From the NCBI RefSeq assembly GCF_001279005.1, contig NZ_LGCN01000194.1:1-64000 (forward strand): a DNA stretch of 64,000 bases, written 5' to 3'. Under the pieces are notes generated by a model. It did no database searches, was not told the DNA's origin, and was given only the letters and a program-made list of their open reading frames with translations. The stretch is from Streptomyces caelestis (GTDB lineage Bacteria; Actinomycetota; Actinomycetes; Streptomycetales; Streptomycetaceae). Both the position numbers and the translations under genes were made by a program. Of this stretch, positions 38,201-47,300 are shown piece by piece; position 1 is the first letter of the stretch, and each line of letters opens with the position of its first letter.

Positions 38201-38731
38201 TCAGGAGACGGTCCCCCGCAGCCGGGGCGCCCGCGCCCCCGCGTCCACCGGAGCGCCCGCCTCCACCTCGGCGGCCAGGGTCCGGGCCCAGGCGATCACA
38301 CCGGAGAGGTCGATCCCGTGCGGCCGGCGCCCGCCCCCCGCCGTGGCCCACGCCTCCGCCGCACCGGCCCCGCGCCGCAGCAGCCGCGCCCCGCCGGTGG
38401 CGTTCCCGCGCGCGGCGTGGGTGAGCCCCACGGCGAGCTGGGCCAGCCCCCGCCACAGTTCGCGCTCCTCCTCAGGCCCCGACTTCCAGGCGTCCTCGAA
38501 CACCTCGTGGGCGTGGAACGGCTTCCCCTCGTCCAGCAGCCGCTGCGCCTCCGCGACGCTCTCCTCCGGCCGCCGCACGACCCCCTCGGGCTGCCGGGGC
38601 ACCCCCGGCGCGCCGTACGGCAGGGGCCGCCCGAGCCCGTCCCGCGGCCGGGCGTTGCGCGCCCGCCCCTCACCGTCCCGGTCCCGCGCGGTGGCCGTCC
38701 GGCCCGAGGATGTGCTCTCCGTGCTGCCCAT
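38201..38731 (-). CDS. DUF309 protein
   Basis: A 176-residue protein. After a basic low-complexity N-terminus, the DUF309 core reads AQRLLDEGKPFHAHEVFEDA, W, then WRGLAQLAVGLTHAARGNA and ends with a helix. The conserved H/H-E-x-x-E-x-x-W motif suggests metal binding, but no reaction is known. ATG at 38731. Confidence 0.88.
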   Translation of the reverse strand: MGSTESTSSGRTATARDRDGEGRARNARPRDGLGRPLPYGAPGVPRQPEGVVRRPEESVAEAQRLLDEGKPFHAHEVFEDAWKSGPEEERELWRGLAQLAVGLTHAARGNATGGARLLRRGAGAAEAWATAGGGRRPHGIDLSGVIAWARTLAAEVEAGAPVDAGARAPRLRGTVS

Positions 38732-38831
38732 ACGCCGATTGTCCCGCGCCCGGCCCGATTCGGGTCGCCCCGGGGGCGTGGGGTAAAGTGCTGTTCGCGC
38801 GATCACGCGGATTCACCCCACGCGATCGCAC

Positions 38832-38905
<74 letters not shown>

Positions 38906-38924
38906 CTTTGCGAAGTCGTGGTCC

Positions 38925-38959
38925 GAGGGTCATTCCAGCGAAGGTCTGGAATGGCCCTC
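38925..38959 (+). terminator. Terminator after tRNA-Pro copy 2
   Basis: GAGGGTCATTCCAG and CTGGAATGGCCCTC form a 14-bp stem (one G-T type mismatch) with a 7-base loop, 20 bases after the tRNA. Confidence 0.85.
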
Positions 38960-39146
38960 AGTCGTTCCCGGACCGTCTGTGCCCCCGGTCCCGGAACCGA
39001 TGTGCCCGGTTCTTCATGGCCCGCTGCTCCGTCGGGCCTGTCCGGCGAGGGAGTCGAGGACGGTCCGCGCCGGTGTGTTCCGGCGCCTCGCGCCGTAGGC
39101 TGGCGCCGCCGGGCGCGCGGCCCGGTCCGGAGCGGGCGGAGGGGAC

Positions 39147-39593
39147 ATGCCGGAGGAGTTGGCGCGGTTCGGACTCGGCGACGGGGACGCCGCGGTGTAC
39201 GTGGCTTTCGAGGACCAGGACCCGGAGATCGTGCGGGCCCGGAGCCGTGACCGGTCGGGGAACGGTGCCGTGGACGTCGCGGCGGGACGGTTCGAGGAAG
39301 GGCTCGACCAGGTCCGGCAGATGGCCGGGCGGACGCTGGAGCGGATGGTGTCGCTGCCCGCACCGCCGTCGACGGTGGAGCTCGAGTTCGGGGTGAAGTT
39401 CAACGTGGAGACCGGTGCGGTGATCGCCCGTACCGGGGTCGAGGGGCACCTCAAGGTCAAGGTGGTCTGGGAGCGGGGTGAGCGGCGCCGACGGCCCGAG
39501 GAGGACGAAGCGCCCCCGGCCGGAGGCGGGAACGGGGACGACGCGGCCGGGGGTCAGTCGGGCGCGCAGGCCGGGGCGGACGGCGAGGGCTGA
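39147..39593 (+). CDS. Trypsin-co-occurring domain (Trypco1, CU044_2847-type) protein
   Basis: A 148-residue protein. The core STVELEFGVKFNVETGAVIA then GVEGHLKVKVVWERG (about residues 74-110) is the Trypco1 signature. These beta-rich domains co-occur with trypsin-like proteases and effector-associated domains in bacterial conflict systems. A trypsin-EAD/VMAP operon lies 12 kb to the right in this window, so the protein may belong to the same system. The tail is Gly/Ala/Glu-rich. Its end overlaps the convergent chloride channel gene by 40 bases. Confidence 0.85.
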   Translation: MPEELARFGLGDGDAAVYVAFEDQDPEIVRARSRDRSGNGAVDVAAGRFEEGLDQVRQMAGRTLERMVSLPAPPSTVELEFGVKFNVETGAVIARTGVEGHLKVKVVWERGERRRRPEEDEAPPAGGGNGDDAAGGQSGAQAGADGEG

Positions 39594-41236
39594 GCCGCCG
39601 ACGGCACCGTGGGGCCGACGACGGGCTCGGCCGCCGGGTCGGCCGCCGCCGGGCCCGTCGTGGAGCCGGCCGCCACCGTCGCCTCGCCGGTGGCCACGGG
39701 TGCGGGCTTCGGCTCCGGCGGCGGCCCGGACTCCCGGACCGGAGTCCGGGCCGCCGCCGGAACCGGGTTCGAGGTGTGCACCGTCCCGGACCGGCTCTCC
39801 GTCGCCTCGTCCTGCTCCTCGGCCGTCTCCCGCGGCCGACGCTCCAGCTGGCTCCGGTACAGCGTCGTGCGCCCCGTGACCGCCGACGCGCACAGGACCG
39901 CCAGCATGCCCGGCCCCAGGAGGGAGGCGTCCGCGACCATCTCCGTCGCCATGACCAGCACCCCGAGCGGCGCGTTGGCCACGGGACCCAGGCAGGCCGC
40001 CATGCCCACCACCACGTACGGGAGCGGTCCGGCCGACGGCAGGGACAGCGCCTCGCCGAGGCGCCAGGCGAGCGCGCCCGTCCCCGCGCCCACGACCATG
40101 CACGGTCCGAAGATGCCGCCGGAGCCGCCGGAACCGACGGTCAGGGCCGTGCCCGCGATCTTCGCGAGCGGGATGGCGAGCAACAGCACCACGGGGAGCC
40201 CGGCGACGAGTTCGCGGTCGGTGAGCGCCTCCATCAGGCCGTAACCCGTCCCGAGGACACCGGGCACCAGCAGCCCGAGGACGCCCACGAACAGGGCGGC
40301 GGCCACCGGGGCGGCGATCCGGGCCGGTAAGGACCGGACGCGCTCCTCGGTGCGCAGGTGCACGGCGTAGAAGGCGCCGGTGTAGAGCCGGCCGGCCAGC
40401 CCGCACAGCAGCCCGGTCACGGCGATCAGGACGAAGTCGCCGGCCCCGAAGCCCGGTCCGTCCGCCGAGTGCCGCCCGAGGACGGGGGCGAAGCCGTAGC
40501 ACGCGCCGAAGACCAGCCAGCCCGCGCAGGCGGCCACGAGCGCCTTCGGCAGCACCCGGGCGTCCGTCTCCCTGCGGTACAGGAGCTCCGCGCCGAGCAG
40601 CGCCCCGCCCAGCGGGGCCTGGAAGATCGCGCCGACGCCCGAGGCGAGACCGATCACCAGGGCGGTGCGGGCCTGTCGCCGGGACATGCCGGTACGGCGG
40701 GCGATCACCGAGCCGAATGCCGCCGAAATCTGCGCGGCGGGCCCCTCCGTACCGCCCGAACCGCCGGAACCGATGGTCAGTGCCGAGGCGATGAGCTTCA
40801 CCACGGTCGTCCGGCCGCGCATCCCGCACGGATCGTGGTGTGCGGCGGCGATCGCGGCGTCCGTCCCGTGCCCGCGCGCCTCGGGGGCCAGCCAGAGGGC
40901 CAACGCGGTGGCGACGAGCGCGCCCCCGGCGGCCACCAGCGGGACGGCCCAGGGGCGCTCGGACGGGACCAGTTCACGGAAGCCGCCCTCGGCGGAGGTC
41001 CGGTACGGGCGGAATCCGGCGATGTCCTGGAGGAGTAACTCGGTGCACAGATGCAGGAGTCCGAACAGCGCCACCGCGCCCAGTCCCGCCACCGCGCCGA
41101 TCAGCAGGGCCGGCACGATCCAGCGGGACAGCGGGTCGGCCGATGCCCCCGGCGAGGGGAACAGCCGGGCCGCGGACCGTGGCAGAGGGCGATCGGCGGT
41201 GGAGCGAGGGCCTGTGGTCTTTCGCTTCCAACTCAT
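39554..41236 (-). CDS. ClC-family chloride channel/transporter
   Basis: A 560-residue membrane protein with ClC signatures: GSGGSGGTEGPAAQI (GSGGSEGP-like selectivity loop, with Glu), a second GSGGSGGIFGP loop, and PLGGALLGAEL. It passes chloride or exchanges it for protons. The C-terminal ~110 residues are a disordered Pro/Ala/Glu tail without CBS domains. ATG 41236 is the first good start; the frame goes to 41269. Confidence 0.92.
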   Translation of the reverse strand: MSWKRKTTGPRSTADRPLPRSAARLFPSPGASADPLSRWIVPALLIGAVAGLGAVALFGLLHLCTELLLQDIAGFRPYRTSAEGGFRELVPSERPWAVPLVAAGGALVATALALWLAPEARGHGTDAAIAAAHHDPCGMRGRTTVVKLIASALTIGSGGSGGTEGPAAQISAAFGSVIARRTGMSRRQARTALVIGLASGVGAIFQAPLGGALLGAELLYRRETDARVLPKALVAACAGWLVFGACYGFAPVLGRHSADGPGFGAGDFVLIAVTGLLCGLAGRLYTGAFYAVHLRTEERVRSLPARIAAPVAAALFVGVLGLLVPGVLGTGYGLMEALTDRELVAGLPVVLLLAIPLAKIAGTALTVGSGGSGGIFGPCMVVGAGTGALAWRLGEALSLPSAGPLPYVVVGMAACLGPVANAPLGVLVMATEMVADASLLGPGMLAVLCASAVTGRTTLYRSQLERRPRETAEEQDEATESRSGTVHTSNPVPAAARTPVRESGPPPEPKPAPVATGEATVAAGSTTGPAAADPAAEPVVGPTVPSAAQPSPSAPACAPD

Positions 41237-41489
41237 CGGAGCTCCCTGGTTGTTCGGGCCGCGTCGCACGTATTGTGGCCCAGGGGCGGGCGGGCCCGCG
41301 CCATCGCCGCGCCGCCTCGATCACGCGCCGCGCCGTCTCGATCACGCCATCGACGAATCGGCCGTCTGTTTGGCGGGGGCGATGGGTGGCCATGACATGG
41401 AGAGGAGCCCGCACGGCTCCGCGCACGACGGAGCGCGGAGACACCGGAGGCGGGCGGGCCGTGGGACACGCGCGCGACAGGGGGAGTGC

Positions 41490-41783
41490 ATGAGGGCCGG
41501 TCCACTCGAGCGAGGTCCGGACGTCGTACCGCCCGCGGGGGCGCCGGAACCGATGGACCGGGCGGACCCGGCGGACCCGCCGGATCTCCCCGGGGTTCCC
41601 CGCCCCCCGGACATCCCGGACATCCCTGATCTCGCGGGGCTTCCGCTGGAGGAGCTCCTCGACGCGCCGAATCCGGTGCTCGCCCGCGCCGCCCGGCGTG
41701 TCCTCGACCGGCTGACGGCCGAGGAGGCTCCGCTCGCCGCCTACAACTCGTCCGCCGTGCCCATCGACGACCACCCGGTGTGA
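41490..41783 (+). CDS. fxsA: FxsA-like RiPP precursor with YNSSA core
   Basis: A 97-residue ribosomal peptide precursor. The first ~45 residues are Pro/Asp-rich. Then comes the leader helix LAGLPLEELLDAPNPVLARA-ARRVLDRL (about 48-75), which matches the leader pattern of FxSxx-COOH precursors as I know them. The C-terminus is AAYNSSAVPIDDHPV. Y85-N86-S87 fits the aromatic-x-Ser motif that FxsB-type radical SAM enzymes crosslink, but with Tyr for Phe and eight residues after the FxSxx-like stretch instead of none. GGGGAG lies just before the ATG. It overlaps the maturase by four bases. Confidence 0.75.
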   Translation: MRAGPLERGPDVVPPAGAPEPMDRADPADPPDLPGVPRPPDIPDIPDLAGLPLEELLDAPNPVLARAARRVLDRLTAEEAPLAAYNSSAVPIDDHPV

Positions 41784-43018
41784 CCGTGCCCGAACGGTCC
41801 GGGCCGCCGCTCCCGTTCCGGGAGTTCCTGGTCAAGGTGCACAGCCGCTGCAACCTCGCCTGCCGCTACTGCTACGTGTACGAGAGCGAGGACCGGGGCT
41901 GGCGCACCCAGCCGGTCGCAATGGCCCCCGCGACGGCCGGGCGGCTCGTCCTGCGGATCGCCGAGCACGCCCGCCGCCACGCCCTCCGTTCCGTCCGGGT
42001 GATCCTGCACGGCGGCGAACCCCTGCTCGCGGACGGGGAGTCACTCGCCCGGCTCGTCCGCGGACTGCGGGCCGCGCTGCCCGCCGGCACCCGTGCCGAG
42101 GTGGCCCTCCAGACCAACGGCACCCTCCTCGGCGAGACGGTCCTGAGGCTCTGCCACGCAGAGGACATCCGGATCGGAGTCAGCCTGGACGGCCCACCCG
42201 CCGTTCACGACCGGTACCGCCGCGATCCGGCCGGCCGCGGCAGCCACGCCCGGGTGGCCGCCGCGCTGGAACTCCTCGCCCGCCCCGAGCACCGTCCGCT
42301 CTGGAGCGGACTGCTCACCACGGTCGACCCCTCGACCGACCCGCTCGCCACGTACGACCACCTGCTCTCGTACGATCCGCCCGCCCTCACCCTCATCCTG
42401 CCGCTCGGCAACTGGACCGTCCCCCCGCCCGGCCGCGTCCCGGACCCGGCCCGGACCCCGTACGCCGACTGGCTCGCCCAGGTCTTCGACCGCTGGTACG
42501 GAAGCACGGGCCGGGCGCCGCGCATCACCCTCTTCGAGTCGGTGATCGACCTGCTGCTCGGCGGCGCCTCCGGCAGCGAGGTGATCGGCGGCGGCCCGAG
42601 CCGGCTCGCCGTGATCGACACCGACGGTTCGCTCACGCTCTCCGACCATCTCAAGACCACCTACGACGGGGCCGACCGGACGGGACTCAGCGTGCACCGT
42701 GACCCGTTCGACGCGCTGCTCCGCCACCCGGGCGTCGCGGCCCGTCAGGCCGGCCGGGCGGGGCTCTGCGCCGACTGCCGGGCCTGCCCGCTGGTCGCCG
42801 TGTGCGGTGGCGGCCACTATCCGCACCGCTACCGGGCGGGATCCGGCGGCATGGGTCACGACAACCCGTCCGTGTACTGCCCCGATCTCGCCCGGTTCAT
42901 CGGCCATGTGGCACGGACCGTCGCCGCCGACCTCCCGACGACGGCGAAGGCGGTGACGAAGGTGACGGCGGAGGCGGGGCGGATTCCGGACCGCCGGGGG
43001 GCGGAGCACCGCGGATGA
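41780..43018 (+). CDS. fxsB: FxsB-type radical SAM/SPASM peptide maturase
   Basis: A 412-residue radical SAM enzyme. The 4Fe-4S motif CNLACRYCY has C24, C28 and C31. HGGEPLL and LQTNGTLL follow. The SPASM-like C-terminal part has C330, C333, C336, C342 and C367 for auxiliary clusters. Enzymes of this group form a Cbeta crosslink (cyclophane) on an aromatic residue of the precursor. The GTG start overlaps the precursor stop and the stop overlaps the HExxH gene, so the three are translated together. FxsB proteins I know often carry a C-terminal HExxH extension; here that part is a separate protein. Confidence 0.9.
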   Translation: MTVPERSGPPLPFREFLVKVHSRCNLACRYCYVYESEDRGWRTQPVAMAPATAGRLVLRIAEHARRHALRSVRVILHGGEPLLADGESLARLVRGLRAALPAGTRAEVALQTNGTLLGETVLRLCHAEDIRIGVSLDGPPAVHDRYRRDPAGRGSHARVAAALELLARPEHRPLWSGLLTTVDPSTDPLATYDHLLSYDPPALTLILPLGNWTVPPPGRVPDPARTPYADWLAQVFDRWYGSTGRAPRITLFESVIDLLLGGASGSEVIGGGPSRLAVIDTDGSLTLSDHLKTTYDGADRTGLSVHRDPFDALLRHPGVAARQAGRAGLCADCRACPLVAVCGGGHYPHRYRAGSGGMGHDNPSVYCPDLARFIGHVARTVAADLPTTAKAVTKVTAEAGRIPDRRGAEHRG

Positions 43019-44298
43019 GCTCCCGGTCCCTGTCCCCGCGTGCCTCCCGGCAGGATTTCTGGGAGTCCCTGGCGGCCGGCACCCCTGGTCCGGCGGCCCT
43101 CGCCGCTCTGCGCACCGCCCGCCGCAACCGCAACCTCCTGCTGCTCCGCGTCGCCCACCGGTGTCACCGGGCCGACCCGCACTGGGCGGCGGCCGTGGCC
43201 CTGCTCGCGGAGGTCCGACGCGTCCGGCCGGAGGTCTTCGCCGAACTGCTCGGTGACCCGGAGGCCGGCGCCTGGCTCGCGCGGCACGCCCCTCCCCGTG
43301 CCCCCGAGGACGGCGCCGCGGGCGGCACCGAGGGCGAACCCGCTGCCGGACTCGCCCGCCTCGCCGCCGCGGCGGCCCTCCGCGCCGGGCTCCGCTTCCG
43401 GATCCGGGTGCCGGTCGCGGACGGTACGGCGCTCGTTCTGCCCGGGCTCGGCGCCGTCCTCTTCCCGGCTCCGGGCCCCGGCGCCGCCACCGTCCTGTGC
43501 GACGGGAGCGGCGCCGCGGCCCTACGGGACGGGGAGCGGCCGGTACCGATCCACGGTGCTCCGGCGGCCGGGCCCGACGGCGCCGGGGGCTGGTTCCCCG
43601 TGCCGCGGCTGCGCCTCGGCGGCGGGGCCGCCGTACGGCTCGACACCCTCGACCCGCTGCGGCTCGGCGGCCCCGCGCCCCTGCCGCCCCGCCCCCTGTC
43701 GCCCGCCGAGCACACGGGCTGGGCCCGCCGGCTCGACGGCACGTGGCGCTTGCTGACGGAACGCCACCCCGAGCGGGCGGGGACGGTCGCGAAGGTGCTG
43801 CGCGTGCTCGTGCCGCTCACGGAGGAGGACGGAACCGGCTGGCGCAGCGCCTCGTTCGGCGACGCGACCGGACTGGCCGCGCTCTCCCCGGTCGACGACC
43901 CGGCCGAACTCGCCGCGGACCTCGTCCACGAGACCCAGCACTCGCTGCTCTACGCCGCCATGGACCTCGTCGAACTGCTCGACTCCCCGCCCGGGGCCCG
44001 GGCCGCCGTCCCCTGGAGCGATCGGCCCCGCCCACCCGCCGCGCTGCTGCAGGGCAGCTCCGCCTTCCTCGTCACGGCCGGCTTCTGGCACACCGAACTG
44101 CGGCTCGGCAACCCCGCCGCCCGGCGGCCGTACGAGCACGGCCGGCGCACCGCCGCGACCGCCCTCGCCACCCTCACCGCCCACGACGACTGGACGACGG
44201 AGGAGGGCCGGCGGCTGCTCGGCGCCCTGCGCACCGTCCTCGCCTCGTGGGAGGAGCGGGACCGCCGGGAGGAGCGGGACCGCCGCCCGCTCCCGTGA
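43015..44298 (+). CDS. HExxH-motif peptide-modification protein
   Basis: A 427-residue protein. The metal motif HETQH is at residues 305-309 within DLVHETQHSLLYAAMDL, followed by VELL. The N-terminal half is Arg/Ala-rich helical (WESLAAGTPGPAAL onward). This type of HExxH protein accompanies radical SAM maturases, and some relatives are alpha-ketoglutarate-dependent peptide beta-hydroxylases rather than proteases. It would then hydroxylate a residue of the precursor, perhaps near the YNSSA or IDDH segment, but this is inference. ATGA overlap with fxsB. No transporter follows. Confidence 0.8.
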   Translation: MSSRSLSPRASRQDFWESLAAGTPGPAALAALRTARRNRNLLLLRVAHRCHRADPHWAAAVALLAEVRRVRPEVFAELLGDPEAGAWLARHAPPRAPEDGAAGGTEGEPAAGLARLAAAAALRAGLRFRIRVPVADGTALVLPGLGAVLFPAPGPGAATVLCDGSGAAALRDGERPVPIHGAPAAGPDGAGGWFPVPRLRLGGGAAVRLDTLDPLRLGGPAPLPPRPLSPAEHTGWARRLDGTWRLLTERHPERAGTVAKVLRVLVPLTEEDGTGWRSASFGDATGLAALSPVDDPAELAADLVHETQHSLLYAAMDLVELLDSPPGARAAVPWSDRPRPPAALLQGSSAFLVTAGFWHTELRLGNPAARRPYEHGRRTAATALATLTAHDDWTTEEGRRLLGALRTVLASWEERDRREERDRRPLP

Positions 44299-44350
44299 GG
44301 CCGCCGCCCGGCCCAGGGGCGCGGGCGACGGCCCCACGGATGCCGGAGCG

Positions 44351-47300
44351 TCACAGCGGGGGCGGCTCGATGTCGCACTCCGCGCGTCGTCCGGCCTCCG
44401 CCGACAGCGTCTCCCAGTGGTCGCCCCCCAGGGTTTCCCGGTAGCGGCGCACCACCGAGGCCAGCAGCTCCGCGCCCCGCTCCTCCTCCCCGCAGGACAC
44501 GAGGTCGAGCGACACGTTGCGCAGGGCGGCCAGGGTCGCCGGATGCCGGTCCCCGTAGCGCTCCTCCAGGGTCCGGGCGCACCGCTCGCCCAGGTCCCGC
44601 GCCGCCTCGTGCTCGCCCGTCTTGGCCAGTCCCGTCGCCAGGTTGACGTGCGCGAGCAGCGACCACGGATGCGTCTCGTGCAACACCCGTTCGAGGCCGG
44701 GCGCGGTCTCCTGGTCGAGCCGGAACGCCTGCGGGAACTTGCCCACCGCGCGCAGCGCGGCCCCGTGGTTGACGGCCGCCACGTGCGTCAGCGGGTGCTC
44801 GGCGCCGAGCACCGTCCGATACCGCTCCAGGGCCTGCGCGCCCTGCCGCTCGGCGGCCTCCGCGTCGCCCGTCAGCCGCAGGTCGTTGGCGAGGTTGGCG
44901 AACGCGGCGAGCGTGTCGATGTGCATCGGCCCGAGGATCGCCAGGTACAGGTCGAGCACCTCCTCGGCCAGCGTCCGCGCCAGGTCGAACCGACCGGCCT
45001 TGCGGCAGGTCACCGACATGTTCTTGATCGCCCGCAGGGTGTGCGGATGCCGGTCGCCGTACTGCGTGCGGTACTGCGCGAGCGTCTGCTCCTGGAGTTC
45101 CAGAGCCGCCGCGTACTCGCCGCACTCGCGCATGTCGCGGGCCACGTTGTTGACGGAGAAGAGGGTGGAGAGCGCGGTGGCGCCGAGGACCGTGCGGAGG
45201 TCGTGGTGGACGCGCCGGTCGAGGTCCAGGGCCTCCCCGTAACGCCCGTTGACGCGCAGGCTCACCCCGTAGTTGTGCCCGGCCCGCAGGGTGAACGGGT
45301 CCTCCGCCCCGTAGACGTTCACGCTGCGCCGGTACGCGTCCTCGTCCAGCTCCAGGGCGTCCGCGAACCGGCCCGCCGTCCGCAGGTCGGCGGCGAGTAC
45401 TCCGGCGGCCGTGAGCGTGTACTCGTGGTCGTCGCCCACCGTCTCCCGAAGCCGGCGCAGCACCTCCTCGCTCAGCGGCCGCGAGAGGGCGAACTCGGCC
45501 AGCTGCCAGTGCGCGCTCGCCCAGTGCCGCATCGCCCACAGGGTCTGGAGGTCGTCCGCGCCCAGGAACGACTGCCAGTCCGTGCTGATCCGCTCGCCGA
45601 GCTGCGCCGCTCCCCGCAGCACGCCCCGCGCCAGCAGGTAGGAGATCATGTTGATCGCGGTGTCCCGGATGTGCCGGTCCTCGCAGCGGGGCAGTTTCGT
45701 CGGCTCCAGGTGCGGAAGGATGTCGGCGTAGTTCTGCCAGTGCTCGGGCCGCTGGGTGTCGCCCGGGTCGTGCGCGGCGATGACCTGGTGCACCAGGTGC
45801 CGCGTCTCGCTCTGCTCCTGGGCGGACAGTTCGTCCTGGAGGACCGCTCGCACCAGTCGGTGCATCTGCACCGTCCCGGCCACGTTGTCGACGGTGAGCA
45901 GCGAGAACTGGTTGATCGCCCGGATGGCGCGGCCCCGGGACAGGGGGTCGCGGGCGAGCCGCATGAGCGTCGGGGGCAACGGCAGCATCCTGGCGTCGTG
46001 CAGGAAGTCCAGCGCCACCGGCTCGGACCCGAAGAAGGCCAGCAGCCGCAGGAGTTCGAGCGCGCCCGGCGTCTGCGCGGCCAGCGTCTCCATGGAGGCC
46101 CGCCACACCACGGCCACCGGCAGGGTGATCGAGTCGACCCCCTCGGCCAGCACCTCGGCCCGGCGCCGCTCGATCATCGTCAGGAAGTCCGGTACCGCGA
46201 TGCCGGTCTGCCGCTGCAGCGCCGCGCACTGCTCCAGGGCGAGCGGCAGATCGCCGAGGAGTTCGGCCAGCTGGTCCGCCTGCTCCGGACCGGCCCAGGG
46301 GGCGCGCGCCCGCAGGAAGTCCAGGCTCTCGGCGCGGGTGAACACGTCCACCTTGGTCGTGAGCACCCGGTCCGACCAGCCGGCGTGGCGCGAGGTGATG
46401 AGGATGCGTCCGGCCCCCTCGGAGTCGCCGATCAGCGACGGCAGGTAGGGGATGACCTCGTTGGGCTGCCCCGCGTTGTCGAACACCAGCAGCCAGCGGC
46501 TGTGCGGCGTGCCCGAGGCCAGCGCTGCCAGCACACGCGCCACCGTGTCGCTCTGCGGGTCCGGCACCAGGCCGAGTTCCGGTGCCAGCATGGTCAGCTG
46601 GGCGCGGATCACCGCGGGCTGCTCGGCGTCGATCCACCACACCCGGTCGTACTCGTGCCGGTGCAGCTGGACGTACTTCAGGGCGAGCTGCGTCTTGCCG
46701 ACCCCCCCGAGGCCGTGCAGTGCGTGCGGCAGGACGGCGGCCCGTGTACTCACTCCCAACTTCCGGTGCAGCTCTGCCAGTTCACTCTCGCGCCCGGCGA
46801 AGTGCGGATTGGGCAGGGGGACGGAACGGGGTGAGCGGGACTGGCCGGAAGGGGCCGGCCCCTTGGGGCCGGCGTCGCCGGGGCCGGAGGGCGTGACACC
46901 CGGTGCGGTGCCTCCCGCCGCTGGAGGTTCCATGGTGGTGGTGTCCTTTGCGTTCGGGGGCGTTGTGCCGTTGTCCTGAGGGGAGCCGGGGTCGGTTCCG
47001 GTTCCTGCCCCGCTTCCGGGGGGAGCGCCGTCTCCTTCTCCACCCGTCCCGCCGTCCGCGGGCCCGCCGGTCCGCGAGGCGACGGCCGCCGGAGCTCCCC
47101 CCGCCGGGGCCGGTGCCGGGTCCTCCTCCGCCGTCACCTCTTCCCCGGTGGTGACCGGACCGAACGGAGTCGCCCCCCGGACCGGGTCCCAAACCGCACC
47201 ATAGGGTGGACCGAGCGCCCTGAGCGCGGGTCCCGCGGCGTCGAGGAGCTCGCGGTCCATATCGGTGAGGGTGTCCGCGTCGGGCTTCTCCCGGCTGCCG

